From contig NZ_FXEH01000005.1 in NCBI RefSeq assembly GCF_900176565.1, positions 1,203,384 through 1,267,383 on the forward strand: 64,000 nt of DNA, given 5' to 3'. This DNA comes from Thalassobacillus devorans (GTDB lineage Bacteria > Bacillota > Bacilli > Bacillales > Halobacillaceae). Under the pieces are notes generated by a model. That model saw nothing but the letters and a program-made list of their open reading frames with translations. It had not been told where the DNA came from and searched no databases. Positions 30,835 through 39,329 of this stretch are shown one piece after another. A program made the position numbers and the translations under genes. Position 1 is the stretch's first letter. Every line of letters starts with the position of its first letter.

Positions 30835-32331
30835 CTATTGTTCGGTGTCGATTTGTGCCCGTTGCAATTTACCGCTGAAATCGACATAGACGCTCTTCCA
30901 TTCGGTAAATACGTCTAATGCAGCGAGTCCAGAATCACGGTGTCCGTTTCCTGTCCCTTTTGTACCCCCGAATGGCAGATGGATTTCAGCGCCGATCGTT
31001 CCGGCATTGACATAAACGATTCCTGTATCCAGATCGCGCTGGGCAGCGAATACCTTGTTCACATTTTGGGTGAAGATGGAGCTCGATAACCCGTAGCTTA
31101 CTTCATTATTGATCTCGACCGCTTCTTCGAGACTTTCTACTTCAATTAAAGAAACGACAGGGCCGAAAATTTCTTCCTTCGCAATCCGCATCGTGCGATC
31201 CACATCGGTAAATAGCGTAGGGGCGTAGTAATAACCAGCATCTTCTTTATCCTCATGAAGCGTATAGCCTCCAGCTAGAAGTACAGCGCCTTCTTGTCTT
31301 CCGATTTGTACGTAGCGGTCGATTTTTTCTAGCGCGCCAGCATTAATGATTGGGCCGACCTTCACCGTCTCATCGAGTCCGTTACCAACCGTCAGCTTCT
31401 CCATTTCTGTCATCAGACGCTCCGTTAATTCTTCCTTCACATCTTTGTGGACGATGACCCGGCTGCAGGCGGTACAACGCTGGCCGCTTGTTCCGAACGC
31501 GCTCCAGAGAATTCCTTCGACAGCTAATGATAGATCGGCATCATCCATGACAATGACGGCATTCTTACCGCCCATTTCCAGGGATACTTTTTTTAGCTTC
31601 ATCCCACACTTACTCGCGATATTCTTCCCAGTCTCGTTCGAACCGGTAAAAGAAATGACCCGGATGGTGTCATCAGCTACCATCGCTTCCCCGACATCAC
31701 TGCCAGAGCCGAACACGACATTCAATACGCCATTTGGCAATCCGGCTTCTTCAAAAATTTTCGCCAGCTCATAGGCCATAATCGGTGTCTCGGTTGCCGG
31801 CTTCCAGATGACGGCATTGCCAGCAACGATAGCCGGGAAGGACTTCCAGGTTGCAATAGCAATCGGGAAATTCCACGGCGTAATGATACCGACAACTCCC
31901 ACGGGAGCACGGACACTCATAGCAAATTTATTCTTCAATTCTGATGGGGTAGTTTGTCCAAACAGTCGGCGACCTTCGCCAGCCATATAAAAAGCCATAT
32001 CGATGCCTTCCTGGACTTCTCCTCGTGCTTCTTCCAGTACTTTTCCGTTTTCCATCGTCAACAGTCTGGACAGGTGTTCTTTTCTTTCTTTCATCATGCT
32101 GCCGACCCGGTATAGCAATTCTGCCCGCTGTGGAGCCGGAACAAGTGCCCATTCTTTCTGCGCCTTTTTAGCAGATTTGACAGCGGCTTGTACATCATTT
32201 TCCGTTGATAAAGGTACTTTTGTGATTGTCTGTCCAGTTGCCGGATTTACAACAGCTGTATAGTTGTTACGATCCGGCAGCACCCATTGTCCATCAATGT
32301 AATTGACCAGTTTCTTCTCGATATTGACCAT
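30835..32331 (-). CDS. Aldehyde dehydrogenase, probable 2-aminoadipate semialdehyde (allysine) dehydrogenase
   Basis: A 498-residue NAD(P) aldehyde dehydrogenase. Visible: TPWNFPIAIATWK, FTGSNETGKN, general base Glu252 in LEMGGKNAV and nucleophile Cys286 in GTSGQRCTACSR. The C-terminal AEIHLPFGGTKGTGNGHRD resembles the ketoglutaric/aminoadipate semialdehyde group rather than GabD. It lies 33 bp upstream of lysine 6-dehydrogenase in the same operon, so allysine is the expected substrate and 2-aminoadipate the product. ATG 32331 is chosen for its GGGAGG site; an upstream in-frame start at 32346 overlaps that site. Confidence 0.82.
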   Translation of the reverse strand: MVNIEKKLVNYIDGQWVLPDRNNYTAVVNPATGQTITKVPLSTENDVQAAVKSAKKAQKEWALVPAPQRAELLYRVGSMMKERKEHLSRLLTMENGKVLEEARGEVQEGIDMAFYMAGEGRRLFGQTTPSELKNKFAMSVRAPVGVVGIITPWNFPIAIATWKSFPAIVAGNAVIWKPATETPIMAYELAKIFEEAGLPNGVLNVVFGSGSDVGEAMVADDTIRVISFTGSNETGKNIASKCGMKLKKVSLEMGGKNAVIVMDDADLSLAVEGILWSAFGTSGQRCTACSRVIVHKDVKEELTERLMTEMEKLTVGNGLDETVKVGPIINAGALEKIDRYVQIGRQEGAVLLAGGYTLHEDKEDAGYYYAPTLFTDVDRTMRIAKEEIFGPVVSLIEVESLEEAVEINNEVSYGLSSSIFTQNVNKVFAAQRDLDTGIVYVNAGTIGAEIHLPFGGTKGTGNGHRDSGLAALDVFTEWKSVYVDFSGKLQRAQIDTEQ

Positions 32332-32364
32332 AAGAAACCCTCCCAATAAAAATAAATATGACGT

Positions 32365-34029
32365 TTACTTTTTTCTTAAATCTTCGATTGTCCGCTTCGC
32401 TGAAATTTGATTCTGATCCATCGGCACTTCAATGACAGTCGGCCGATCATTATTAACCGCCTTACTTAAGACATATTTAAAATCCTCCAGACTATTCACG
32501 AAAAAACCGTCGGCTTCCACACTTTTGGCTATTTTGGAAAAATGAACGGTACCTAAATCGGTCCCCGATACGCGATGAGGAAAGTGAATCTCCTGATGCA
32601 TGCGGATGGTTCCGTACATCTGGTTGTTAAAAACGATACTGATTACAGGAATCTGGTAACGGACCGCTGTTTCTATTTCCTGCATCGTCATCATGAAGCC
32701 GCCATCCCCTGATAAGGAAACGACTGTTTTATCCGGGGAGGCGAGTTTGGCACCTAACGCTGCCGGCATCCCGTATCCCATTGCACCCGATGTCGGGCCT
32801 ACATAGGTCTTTTTCTGTTTGAACTGGTAAAAGCTATGGAGCCAGCCGGCAAAATTGCCAGCATCATTGGTAATAATCGCATCTCCCGGCAGCATTTCCT
32901 GCAGACAAGTAATCACCTGGTTATTGGTGATTGTTTCGCTATCATCTGGTGCTAGGCAGGAGGCGGCTTCGTAACAACTTCTTCTTTCCTGCACCCACGG
33001 TTTCCAAATTGGAGAAGCGATTTTCGTTGCAGCATTCATAAGCTGCAGTGCTGATTTCATATCAGCTACAATCCCCAGGTCAGGAGCGAAGGATTTTCCC
33101 AGCACCGATGGCGTGATATCGATATGAATCAACGTTTGTTCCGGTGAGATAACCGAATAATCCTGTGTCGTCACTTCAGAAAGACGTGTACCTAGCGCCA
33201 ACAGTACGTCTGCCTGCCGTACGGTATCCAGTACTCCTGGATTGGTTCCCAGCCCAAGATGTCCCACGTATAAAGGATGGTCGTTTGGAAAAACATCCTG
33301 TCTCCGGAACGCAGACAAAACCGGCAGGCTGTTTGCTTCCGCAAAAGCGAGCAGCTTGTCTTCTGCATCCGCATGTTTTATACCTCCGCCGGCAATGATC
33401 ACTGGTTTTTTCGCTTGTTGCAGGTAGCTGTTCACTATTTCAATCTCTTCTAAAGAAGGGGAAGGTCTCGGTTTGCTAACCGGAGCAGCGAATGTCATGT
33501 TTTCTTTAAAACGAAGAACATCTTCCGGAAGTGAAACGATGACAGGACCAGGGCGACCAGTCTGGGCAATCCGAAAAGCTCGCTGTACCAGCTCAGGAAT
33601 TCGCCCGGCATGGGTGATTTCCACAGCCCATTTAGAAATAGGCTGGAAAAACTGGACTAAATCCACTTCCTGAAACCCTTCCCGGCCTAAAAAATGGCTG
33701 TCTACTTGTCCTAAAAACACCACCATCGGGGTCGAATCCTGGTAGGCGGTATGGACACCTATCGACAAATTGGCAGCCCCGACGCCTCGAGTCGCCATCA
33801 CGACCCCAGGTTTGCCGGATGCTTTGGCATATCCTTCTGCCATGAAGGAGGCTCCTCCCTCATGACGGGCAGAAATCAATTGGATGCCCGGTTCCCCGTA
33901 GAGTTCATCTAACACAGGTAAATAGCTTTCTCCGGGAACACAGAAAACTTTTTCGATGCCTTCATTTTTTAAACACGTGACAACCCCTTTGGCGCCACTC
34001 ATTCTGGAGGCTTGGTTTGGTGGTTTCAT
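32365..34029 (-). CDS. ThDP-dependent enzyme of acetolactate synthase type, candidate 2-oxoadipate decarboxylase
   Basis: A 554-residue three-domain thiamine diphosphate enzyme. Glu57 in SARHEGGASFMAEG is the cofactor-activating Glu. The central domain follows, and the Mg-ThDP motif is GDGG (441-444) to FNN about 25 residues later. The family includes acetolactate synthase, glyoxylate carboligase, oxalyl-CoA and 2-oxo acid decarboxylases, so sequence alone does not fix the reaction. It lies between an aminotransferase (3 bp apart) and the allysine dehydrogenase. Decarboxylation of 2-oxoadipate to glutarate semialdehyde would connect both operons. No small regulatory subunit (ilvH-like) is adjacent, which argues against acetolactate synthase. 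Confidence 0.75.
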   Translation of the reverse strand: MKPPNQASRMSGAKGVVTCLKNEGIEKVFCVPGESYLPVLDELYGEPGIQLISARHEGGASFMAEGYAKASGKPGVVMATRGVGAANLSIGVHTAYQDSTPMVVFLGQVDSHFLGREGFQEVDLVQFFQPISKWAVEITHAGRIPELVQRAFRIAQTGRPGPVIVSLPEDVLRFKENMTFAAPVSKPRPSPSLEEIEIVNSYLQQAKKPVIIAGGGIKHADAEDKLLAFAEANSLPVLSAFRRQDVFPNDHPLYVGHLGLGTNPGVLDTVRQADVLLALGTRLSEVTTQDYSVISPEQTLIHIDITPSVLGKSFAPDLGIVADMKSALQLMNAATKIASPIWKPWVQERRSCYEAASCLAPDDSETITNNQVITCLQEMLPGDAIITNDAGNFAGWLHSFYQFKQKKTYVGPTSGAMGYGMPAALGAKLASPDKTVVSLSGDGGFMMTMQEIETAVRYQIPVISIVFNNQMYGTIRMHQEIHFPHRVSGTDLGTVHFSKIAKSVEADGFFVNSLEDFKYVLSKAVNNDRPTVIEVPMDQNQISAKRTIEDLRKK

Positions 34030-34032
34030 ACA

Positions 34033-35205
34033 TCAACGCTCCTTGCTATTCAATGCTTTTATCCGCTCAGCTGCTTCCCGTAGTCGTTCTTCACCGACCG
34101 ATAGGGAAATTCGGAAGTACTTATCACCGGACGGGCCAAAAGCAATTCCAGGAGTTATAATCACTCCTGCTTCTTCCAGCATGCGCTCGGCAAAAGAAGA
34201 AGAGGTAAATCCTTTTGGTACCGGCGCCCAGATGAAGAAGGTTCCTCGTGGCTTAGTCACCTTGATACCAAGCTCCTGTAACGCATCCAGCATGATGGCC
34301 ATCCGTTTTTCATAAACAGCAACGTTTTCTTTTACCGCAGAAAAGTCGCTCATTAAAGCAGCCGCCCCCGCCTTTTGAATCGGGAGAAACTGGGATGTAT
34401 CTGTGTTGCTTTTTACGATCGACAGGGCTTTGATCAACTCTCTGTTGCCTGCGACATAGCCGATCCGCCAGCCAGTCATGTTGAAACTTTTCGATAAGGA
34501 ACCAAATTCCACTGCAATGTCTTTCGCACCGTTACTCTCCAGTACACTTGGTGCCTGATAGCCGTTATAGGTTAGTGCACTGTAGGCGGCGTCATGAAGA
34601 AGAGCAACATCATGCTGTTTAGCAAAGACCACCGCCTCGTCAAAGACGGAACGATCGACGGTAGCGGCTGTCGGATTGCCCGGGTAGTTCAAAAACATCA
34701 GCGAAGCGTTCTTCCAATCGGCTTTTGACACGTGATCAAACATTGGCCGGTAGTGGTTATCTGCATCCAGCGGCAGATAAGTGGTTGTCCCACCGGCTAA
34801 ATGGACAGCAGAACGATAAACCGGATAACCAGGATCAGGAACCAAAGCGGTTTCACCTGGGTTCAGGACGGCAGTGGCCATGTGGGCAAGTCCTTCTTTT
34901 GAACCGATGAGCGCAAGGATTTCTGTATCAGGATCCAGTTCTACCTGATAGGTTCTTTTATAAAAGCCGGCGACCGCCTGACGGAATTCCTGGCAGCCGT
35001 TGTAGGAGGAGTAGACATGGTTGGCGGGTTTCTGGGCTTCTTTAGCCAGCTGGTCAATAATGAACGCAGGCGTAGGCAAATCTGGCGCTCCAATGCCTAA
35101 GTCAATTACATCAACTCCCTGGCTTTCTAATGCTTTTTTCTTCTGCTGAAAGATCGAGAATAAATATGGGGGTAAACTGGTGACACGATTAGAAATTGGC
35201 GGCAA
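34033..35205 (-). CDS. Class I/II aminotransferase, probable 2-aminoadipate aminotransferase
   Basis: PLP enzyme of fold type I, 390 residues. The PLP Lys is Lys239 in SLSKSFNMTGWRIGY, the NYPGNPT motif and LLHDAAYSAL lie upstream of it, and the C-terminal FRISLSVGEERL holds the substrate-carboxylate Arg. It resembles the LL-diaminopimelate/aspartate-type aminotransferase group that acts on acidic amino acids. As promoter-proximal gene of the lysine 6-dehydrogenase operon it probably converts 2-aminoadipate to 2-oxoadipate. TTG 35205 is chosen because AAGGGGAGG sits 5 nt before it; TTG 35229 upstream has no such site. Confidence 0.8.
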   Translation of the reverse strand: MPPISNRVTSLPPYLFSIFQQKKKALESQGVDVIDLGIGAPDLPTPAFIIDQLAKEAQKPANHVYSSYNGCQEFRQAVAGFYKRTYQVELDPDTEILALIGSKEGLAHMATAVLNPGETALVPDPGYPVYRSAVHLAGGTTTYLPLDADNHYRPMFDHVSKADWKNASLMFLNYPGNPTAATVDRSVFDEAVVFAKQHDVALLHDAAYSALTYNGYQAPSVLESNGAKDIAVEFGSLSKSFNMTGWRIGYVAGNRELIKALSIVKSNTDTSQFLPIQKAGAAALMSDFSAVKENVAVYEKRMAIMLDALQELGIKVTKPRGTFFIWAPVPKGFTSSSFAERMLEEAGVIITPGIAFGPSGDKYFRISLSVGEERLREAAERIKALNSKER

Positions 35206-35382
35206 ATCATCCTCCCCTTTGACAATCAAATATAGTTCATTATATGAGGGGAGATGTCCGGTTTATGTTTGAAACTGCCAGATAGTGTATGAATGGAAAA
35301 AGTGGCAATATTTTTATAATGAAGGAAGGTGGAGGGCGTGTTAGATTGTAATGGATAGAAATCGAAGGAGGTTTTTTTAACC

Positions 35383-35964
35383 ATGACTATCAAAAAAATA
35401 ATTGTGACATCCCTTACAGCCATCATGGCCTTAGCAGCGACGATTCCAGCAAATGCTGCAAGTGGACAAGGATATACAGTCAAAGAAGGGGACTCTTTGT
35501 ATAAAATTGGAACAAAGTACGGAGCATCTGTTGTTGATATCAAACAAGCGAATGGTAAAACCGATAACAATATCAACCCTGGGGAACAGTTGACGATCCC
35601 TGTAACTGTTTCAGAAGCGGAGAAAGATGTACTTGCAAGACTGGTAGAGGCAGAAGCGAAAGGTGAATCTTATGACGGGAAAGTGGCTGTAGCTGCTGTT
35701 GTGTTGAACCGAGTGGACAGCAGTCTCTTCCCTGACAGTATCAACGATGTCATTTACGACGGTTATCAGTTCTCGCCTGTGCTGAATGGAACTATCAACC
35801 AGCCGGCGAGTGAAGAGTCCAAAAAAGCGGTCAATGAAGCGATTGCGCATCATGGCCTAGGCTATGGTTCCCTGTATTTCTTCAACCCGGATAAGGCGAA
35901 CAATGAATACTTGAACCAAAGAGAAGTAACAAATGTAATCGGCAACCATGTATTTGCCAGATAA
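35383..35964 (+). CDS. LysM and SleB/CwlJ-type cell wall hydrolase
   Basis: A 193-residue secreted protein. There is a signal peptide at about residues 1-26 (cleavage after ANA). One LysM peptidoglycan-binding repeat follows (YTVKEGDSLYKIGTKYGA...INPGEQLTIP). The SleB-type hydrolase_2 domain runs from about residue 80 to the end, with LARLVEAEAKGE holding the catalytic Glu and VAAVVLNRV. Related proteins are lytic enzymes acting on spore cortex or vegetative wall. AAGGAGG precedes ATG 35383. The neighbouring spore operon fits a sporulation or germination role, but this is not proven. Confidence 0.9.
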   Translation: MTIKKIIVTSLTAIMALAATIPANAASGQGYTVKEGDSLYKIGTKYGASVVDIKQANGKTDNNINPGEQLTIPVTVSEAEKDVLARLVEAEAKGESYDGKVAVAAVVLNRVDSSLFPDSINDVIYDGYQFSPVLNGTINQPASEESKKAVNEAIAHHGLGYGSLYFFNPDKANNEYLNQREVTNVIGNHVFAR

Positions 35965-35972
35965 ATAATATT

Positions 35973-36019
35973 AAAAAAGCTGAGACACAGGAATTTGAAC
36001 CTGTGCCTCAGCTTTTTTT
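35973..36019. terminator. Bidirectional terminator
   Basis: AAAAAAGCTGAG-CACAG and CTGTG-CTCAGCTTTTTTT form a long stem with one internal mismatch, between the convergent hydrolase and ferredoxin genes. A/T tracts on both sides allow use in both directions. Confidence 0.88.
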
Positions 36020-36078
36020 ACTTCATAATTCTATTTTCATATAAAAAATATTGAATTTCGGTCTACTTATCACAGAAA

Positions 36079-36339
36079 TTATTTAACGGGTACGGTTTGA
36101 CAGGCAAGACGATAACCGTTTTCTAACTCTGATTCGATCTGCTGATATTCTTTGGGCGTCGGTTTATTTACGGATTCTGTTCCAGTTACAAGCTCCACTT
36201 TACAGCGCGTGCAGTTGCCTTTCTGGCATTTGTAATCCAACGGCACTTCCTGTTCAAATGCTGTAGCAAGCAGTGATTTCCCTTTTACCGGTTCAATATC
36301 ATAAGTTTCTCCATTTTGTTTTACCCGAATCGTATTCAT
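36079..36339 (-). CDS. 2Fe-2S ferredoxin
   Basis: An 86-residue plant-type ferredoxin. The cluster ligands follow the CX4CX2C pattern in DYKCQKGNCTRCKV, with the fourth Cys in RLACQT near the C-terminus. It carries one electron to partners that are not identifiable here. It stands alone between two terminator or promoter regions. A low-GC stretch follows it, with the promoter of the divergent spore operon. Confidence 0.93.
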   Translation of the reverse strand: MNTIRVKQNGETYDIEPVKGKSLLATAFEQEVPLDYKCQKGNCTRCKVELVTGTESVNKPTPKEYQQIESELENGYRLACQTVPVK

Positions 36340-36522
36340 GATGAAAAACTCCCCTTTAAGTAGTGTTTATTATAAAGTTCTCTATAGCCTATTGTATGGT
36401 TTCCTCCTGTTTCCTACAAGCAGCCTTTTTTTCTCCTTCATAATAAAGCAAAAATAGGTAAACATAATTTCAAGAATGGTGCAAAAAATAACGGTTGTAA
36501 AAAAAAGTAAGGAGAGATGAAT

Positions 36523-36729
36523 ATGACTGTCATTAGCGATGTGAAACAAACAGTCGCCGGATTAAAGAGCGCACAGGCAAACTTTGAAACCTTTGCCCTT
36601 GGCACAGAAAATCAACAAGCCAAGCAACTGTATCAGCAGGCTGCCCAGCAGACACAGGCAATTATCGACAGTGTCGAGCCACGTGTTACTGAAATCGAGC
36701 AAGAAGAACCTCAATATAAACAGCAATAG
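36523..36729 (+). CDS. DUF1657 protein, first gene of a spoVA2mob-like operon
   Basis: A 68-residue helical protein of the DUF1657 family (TVISDVKQTVAGLKSAQANFETFALGT..., rich in Gln and Ala). The family is found almost only in spore formers, near spoVA genes; the molecular function is unknown. ATG 36523 is used because AGGAGAG lies 6 nt upstream. A second copy of the same fold occurs as a separate gene at 39105 and a third as a fused domain at the end of the DUF421 protein. No clear forespore sigma-G promoter could be fixed by eye upstream. Confidence 0.85.
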   Translation: MTVISDVKQTVAGLKSAQANFETFALGTENQQAKQLYQQAAQQTQAIIDSVEPRVTEIEQEEPQYKQQ

Positions 36730-36801
36730 GCAAGGACAGATAAGGTTAGCGAACTGCTAACCTTATTCTGCCATGGACCGCTGTAAGGTGGTGGAGAGAA
36801 T

Positions 36802-37248
36802 ATGAAAAAAATAATGACCGGAATACTTATGTTGGCATACCTGTTGGGATGTCAGGCTGGAGGCAATGAGGAAACACAAGAAATGAATGAGCCTATGCAA
36901 ATGGCAAGTAACAATAAGTTGAATCAGGCTGTCTCTGAACAGGCTGATCGATCTCTACGAAACAAAAATAATTTAACTGATGTCCAAGTCGTCAATGATG
37001 ACAAACAGTTGCTGATTGCTGCACAAATTCCCCATAATGAGCGACTCCATATGAAAAGAATAGAGAAGGATTTGACGAAGCAGGCGGAGGAGAAGTTTCC
37101 GAAGTATCAAGTTACGCTCTCCCTTGATAAGAAAATCCACCTGGAAGTGATGAAACTGAAGAAAAAGATGGCAGAAGGAACCATCGATCGTAAAAAGCTA
37201 TCGAAAGAGCTGGACCGACTGATCAAACTTTCCAAAGAAAAAACATAA
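36802..37248 (+). CDS. YhcN/YlaJ family spore lipoprotein
   Basis: A 148-residue protein with a lipoprotein signal peptide (lipobox Leu-Leu-Gly-Cys, Cys17). An Asn/Gln-rich region is followed by the YhcN/YlaJ domain (LTDVQVVNDDKQLLIAAQI...KYQVTLSLDKKIH). Proteins of this family sit in the spore inner membrane. It is the second gene of the operon, with GGTGGTGGAGAG before ATG 36802, and 13 bp ahead of spoVAC. In spoVA2mob operons a YhcN/YlaJ gene occupies exactly this position. Confidence 0.88.
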   Translation: MKKIMTGILMLAYLLGCQAGGNEETQEMNEPMQMASNNKLNQAVSEQADRSLRNKNNLTDVQVVNDDKQLLIAAQIPHNERLHMKRIEKDLTKQAEEKFPKYQVTLSLDKKIHLEVMKLKKKMAEGTIDRKKLSKELDRLIKLSKEKT

Positions 37249-37261
37249 AGTAGGTGGCTTC

Positions 37262-37741
37262 ATGGCTAATAATAAGAAAAAAAATCTGACTCCAGTTCAA
37301 CAGGAATATCAACAATTTCAATCCGAACGCGAAGTGAAGAGACCGGTAGTTAAAAACTGTATCAAGGCCTTTTTCGTTGGTGGGTTAATCTGTTTAATCG
37401 GGCAGTTCATCCAGACTTTTTTTATCTACAACTTTGACTTCACCGAGCAGACTGCCGGAAACCCTACCGTTGCCGTCATGATATTCATCGCCATGCTGTT
37501 AACAGGGTTTGGTGTCTATGACCGCCTCGCTCAATTTGCCGGTGCAGGCTCTGCCGTTCCAGTTACAGGCTTTGGTAATGCGGTCATTTCTGCTGCGATT
37601 GAACATAGAAGTGAAGGGCTTATTTTAGGTGTAGGTGGCAATATGTTTAAGTTAGCAGGTTCGGTCATTATGTCAGGTGTATTCGCTGCGTTCATAGTTG
37701 CTCTCATTAAGACTTTATTGATTCAATGGGGTGCTTTGTGA
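37262..37741 (+). CDS. spoVAC: Stage V sporulation protein AC
   Basis: A 159-residue membrane protein with about four hydrophobic segments. In the family SpoVAC forms part of the inner-membrane channel for Ca2+-dipicolinic acid in forespores and acts as a mechanosensitive pore on germination. The conserved AGAGSAVPVTGFGNAV loop is seen at about residues 96-112. The stop TGA overlaps the start of spoVAD (TGATG). TAGGTGG precedes ATG 37262. Confidence 0.94.
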   Translation: MANNKKKNLTPVQQEYQQFQSEREVKRPVVKNCIKAFFVGGLICLIGQFIQTFFIYNFDFTEQTAGNPTVAVMIFIAMLLTGFGVYDRLAQFAGAGSAVPVTGFGNAVISAAIEHRSEGLILGVGGNMFKLAGSVIMSGVFAAFIVALIKTLLIQWGAL

Positions 37742-38745
37742 TGCGGACGTGGGAATTTGAACAGCGGCCGGTCATCGTATCAACCGGTACGGTCGGCGGT
37801 CCATTTGAAGCGAATGGTCAGCTGGCCGATGATTTTGATACTTTGCATGGTGACCTGTGGCTGAATGAAGATACCTATGAAAAAGCGCACAAAGTGCTAT
37901 TTGAGGAAGCATCGCTTAGAGCGCTAGAAAAGGCTGGTCTCGCTAAAGAAAAAGTTGACTTTTTTATAGGCGGTGATTTGATCAATCAGATCACGCCGAC
38001 AAGCTTCACAGCAAAAACAATCGGTGCGGGCTATTTTGGTTTGTTCGGCGCCTGTTCCACTTCGATGGAAGGGCTGGCACTAAGCGCTTTTATCATCAAT
38101 AACGGGGGCGCGAAATGCATAGTGACAGGCTCAGCCAGCCATAATGCCGCTGTGGAAAAACAATTTCGTTATCCGACAGAGTACGGGGCACAAAAACCGC
38201 CGACTTCCCAGTGGACGGTAACAGGTGCAGGCGCGTCAGTAGTAATGGCTCAGGGAGAAGGTCCCGTTGTCACTTCGGCCACCATTGGAAAGGTCGTCGA
38301 TATGGGCCTTACGGATCCGATGAATATGGGAGGAGCGATGGCACCTGCCGCTGTCGATACAATTGAAACCCATTTTCGCGACCGGAATATTGATGCTTCC
38401 CATTACGACTTGATTGCTACGGGCGACCTCGGGCACATTGGCCGGGAAGTGGCCTTCGACTTGTTGAAAAAACATGGAACAGATATTTCTGAAGAAAAAT
38501 TCCAGGATTGCGGGCTGATGATTTACAGGGAGAACCAGCCGGTACTGGCAGGGGCAAGCGGTGCAGGATGTTCAGCAGTCGTCACCTACGGTCATTTATT
38601 GAACCGGATGAAAAAAGGGGAATTGAGGCGGATATTAGTAGTAGCAACCGGTGCCTTATTATCTCCCTTGACTTTTCAACAAGGGGAAACCATTCCATGT
38701 ATCGCCCATGCAGTTTCGATTGAATATGGGGGTGGGAGCTTATGA
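37741..38745 (+). CDS. spoVAD: Stage V sporulation protein AD
   Basis: A 334-residue soluble protein with a thiolase-like fold that binds dipicolinic acid for transport into the forespore. Typical stretches are [14 protein letters not shown] near the N-terminus, [14 protein letters not shown] with the thiolase-position Cys, and [10 protein letters not shown] near the end. ATG 37741 overlaps the spoVAC stop; an in-frame ATG at 37726 lies inside spoVAC and is less likely. The length is close to the 338-residue B. subtilis protein. Confidence 0.94.
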   Translation: MRTWEFEQRPVIVSTGTVGGPFEANGQLADDFDTLHGDLWLNEDTYEKAHKVLFEEASLRALEKAGLAKEKVDFFIGGDLINQITPTSFTAKTIGAGYFGLFGACSTSMEGLALSAFIINNGGAKCIVTGSASHNAAVEKQFRYPTEYGAQKPPTSQWTVTGAGASVVMAQGEGPVVTSATIGKVVDMGLTDPMNMGGAMAPAAVDTIETHFRDRNIDASHYDLIATGDLGHIGREVAFDLLKKHGTDISEEKFQDCGLMIYRENQPVLAGASGAGCSAVVTYGHLLNRMKKGELRRILVVATGALLSPLTFQQGETIPCIAHAVSIEYGGGSL

Positions 38746-39092
38746 TTTTTTTCTGGGCGTTTGTAGTTGGAGGAATCATTTGTGTGATCGGTCAAATCAT
38801 GTTTGATGTCTTCAAATTGACTCCTGCCCACACCTTAAGTGCGTTAGTAGTGGCAGGAGCTGTTTTGGATGGATTTGGATTGTACGAACCATTAATCGAT
38901 TTTGCAGGGGCCGGGGCGACCATCCCAATCACAAGCTTTGGAAACGCCCTTGTCCACGGAGCGATGGAAGAAGCACAAAAACACGGACTTGTCGGGGTAG
39001 TGACCGGAATGTTTGAAGTAACGAGTGCAGGTATTTCAGCTGCCATCATTTTCGGGACGCTTGCTGCCCTCATTTTCAAGCCAAAAGGATAA
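38742..39092 (+). CDS. spoVAE: Stage V sporulation protein AE (SpoVAEb type)
   Basis: A 116-residue membrane protein with three or four hydrophobic segments, related to SpoVAC. The [20 protein letters not shown] loop is equivalent to the one in SpoVAC. It overlaps the spoVAD stop by four bases. It is a component of the dipicolinate channel. The spoVAA, AB, AEa and AF genes of the standard seven-gene operon are not here, which is a hallmark of spoVA2-type operons. Confidence 0.93.
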   Translation: MIFFWAFVVGGIICVIGQIMFDVFKLTPAHTLSALVVAGAVLDGFGLYEPLIDFAGAGATIPITSFGNALVHGAMEEAQKHGLVGVVTGMFEVTSAGISAAIIFGTLAALIFKPKG

Positions 39093-39104
39093 GGAGAAGC
39101 AGAT

Positions 39105-39311
39105 ATGACAGTTGGTGCGGATATCAAACAATGTCTTGCCACAATCAAAAGTATCGAAGCGGGTTTATCTTCGCTGGCCATCAACACGAACGCGGAAGAT
39201 GAACAGCGACTCTTTCATGAACAAATGATGGTCATCGAAGAAATCAAACAAGATTTGATGAAGCGGATTGGAGAAGTTGAACGAGAAGAAGAGCAGTATA
39301 AGGGTTTTTAA
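39105..39311 (+). CDS. DUF1657 protein, second copy
   Basis: A 68-residue, predicted helical DUF1657 protein (TVGADIKQCLATIKSIEAGLSS...), with AAGGAGAAG upstream of ATG 39105. It differs clearly from the first copy, so it is not a recent duplicate. It lies between spoVAE and the DUF421 gene, as in spoVA2mob operons. The function is unknown. Confidence 0.85.
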   Translation: MTVGADIKQCLATIKSIEAGLSSLAINTNAEDEQRLFHEQMMVIEEIKQDLMKRIGEVEREEEQYKGF

Positions 39312-39329
39312 CCCAAGGAGTGATGTAAA

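Noticed and set aside
32365-34029. Acetolactate synthase large subunit of branched-chain amino acid synthesis
   Set aside because: No ilvH, ilvC or leu genes adjacent, and the surrounding operon is catabolic; the reaction is better explained as part of the lysine route, though not proven.
35226-35576. Leftward open frame ahead of the aminotransferase gene
   Set aside because: It starts inside the LysM/SleB hydrolase gene, lacks a ribosome site and overlaps the aminotransferase leader; no recognisable product.
36421-36522. Sigma-G promoter before the spoVA2-like operon
   Set aside because: CATAATTT at 36463 resembles a -10, but no -35-like sequence stands at the right distance, so I do not list it as a feature.
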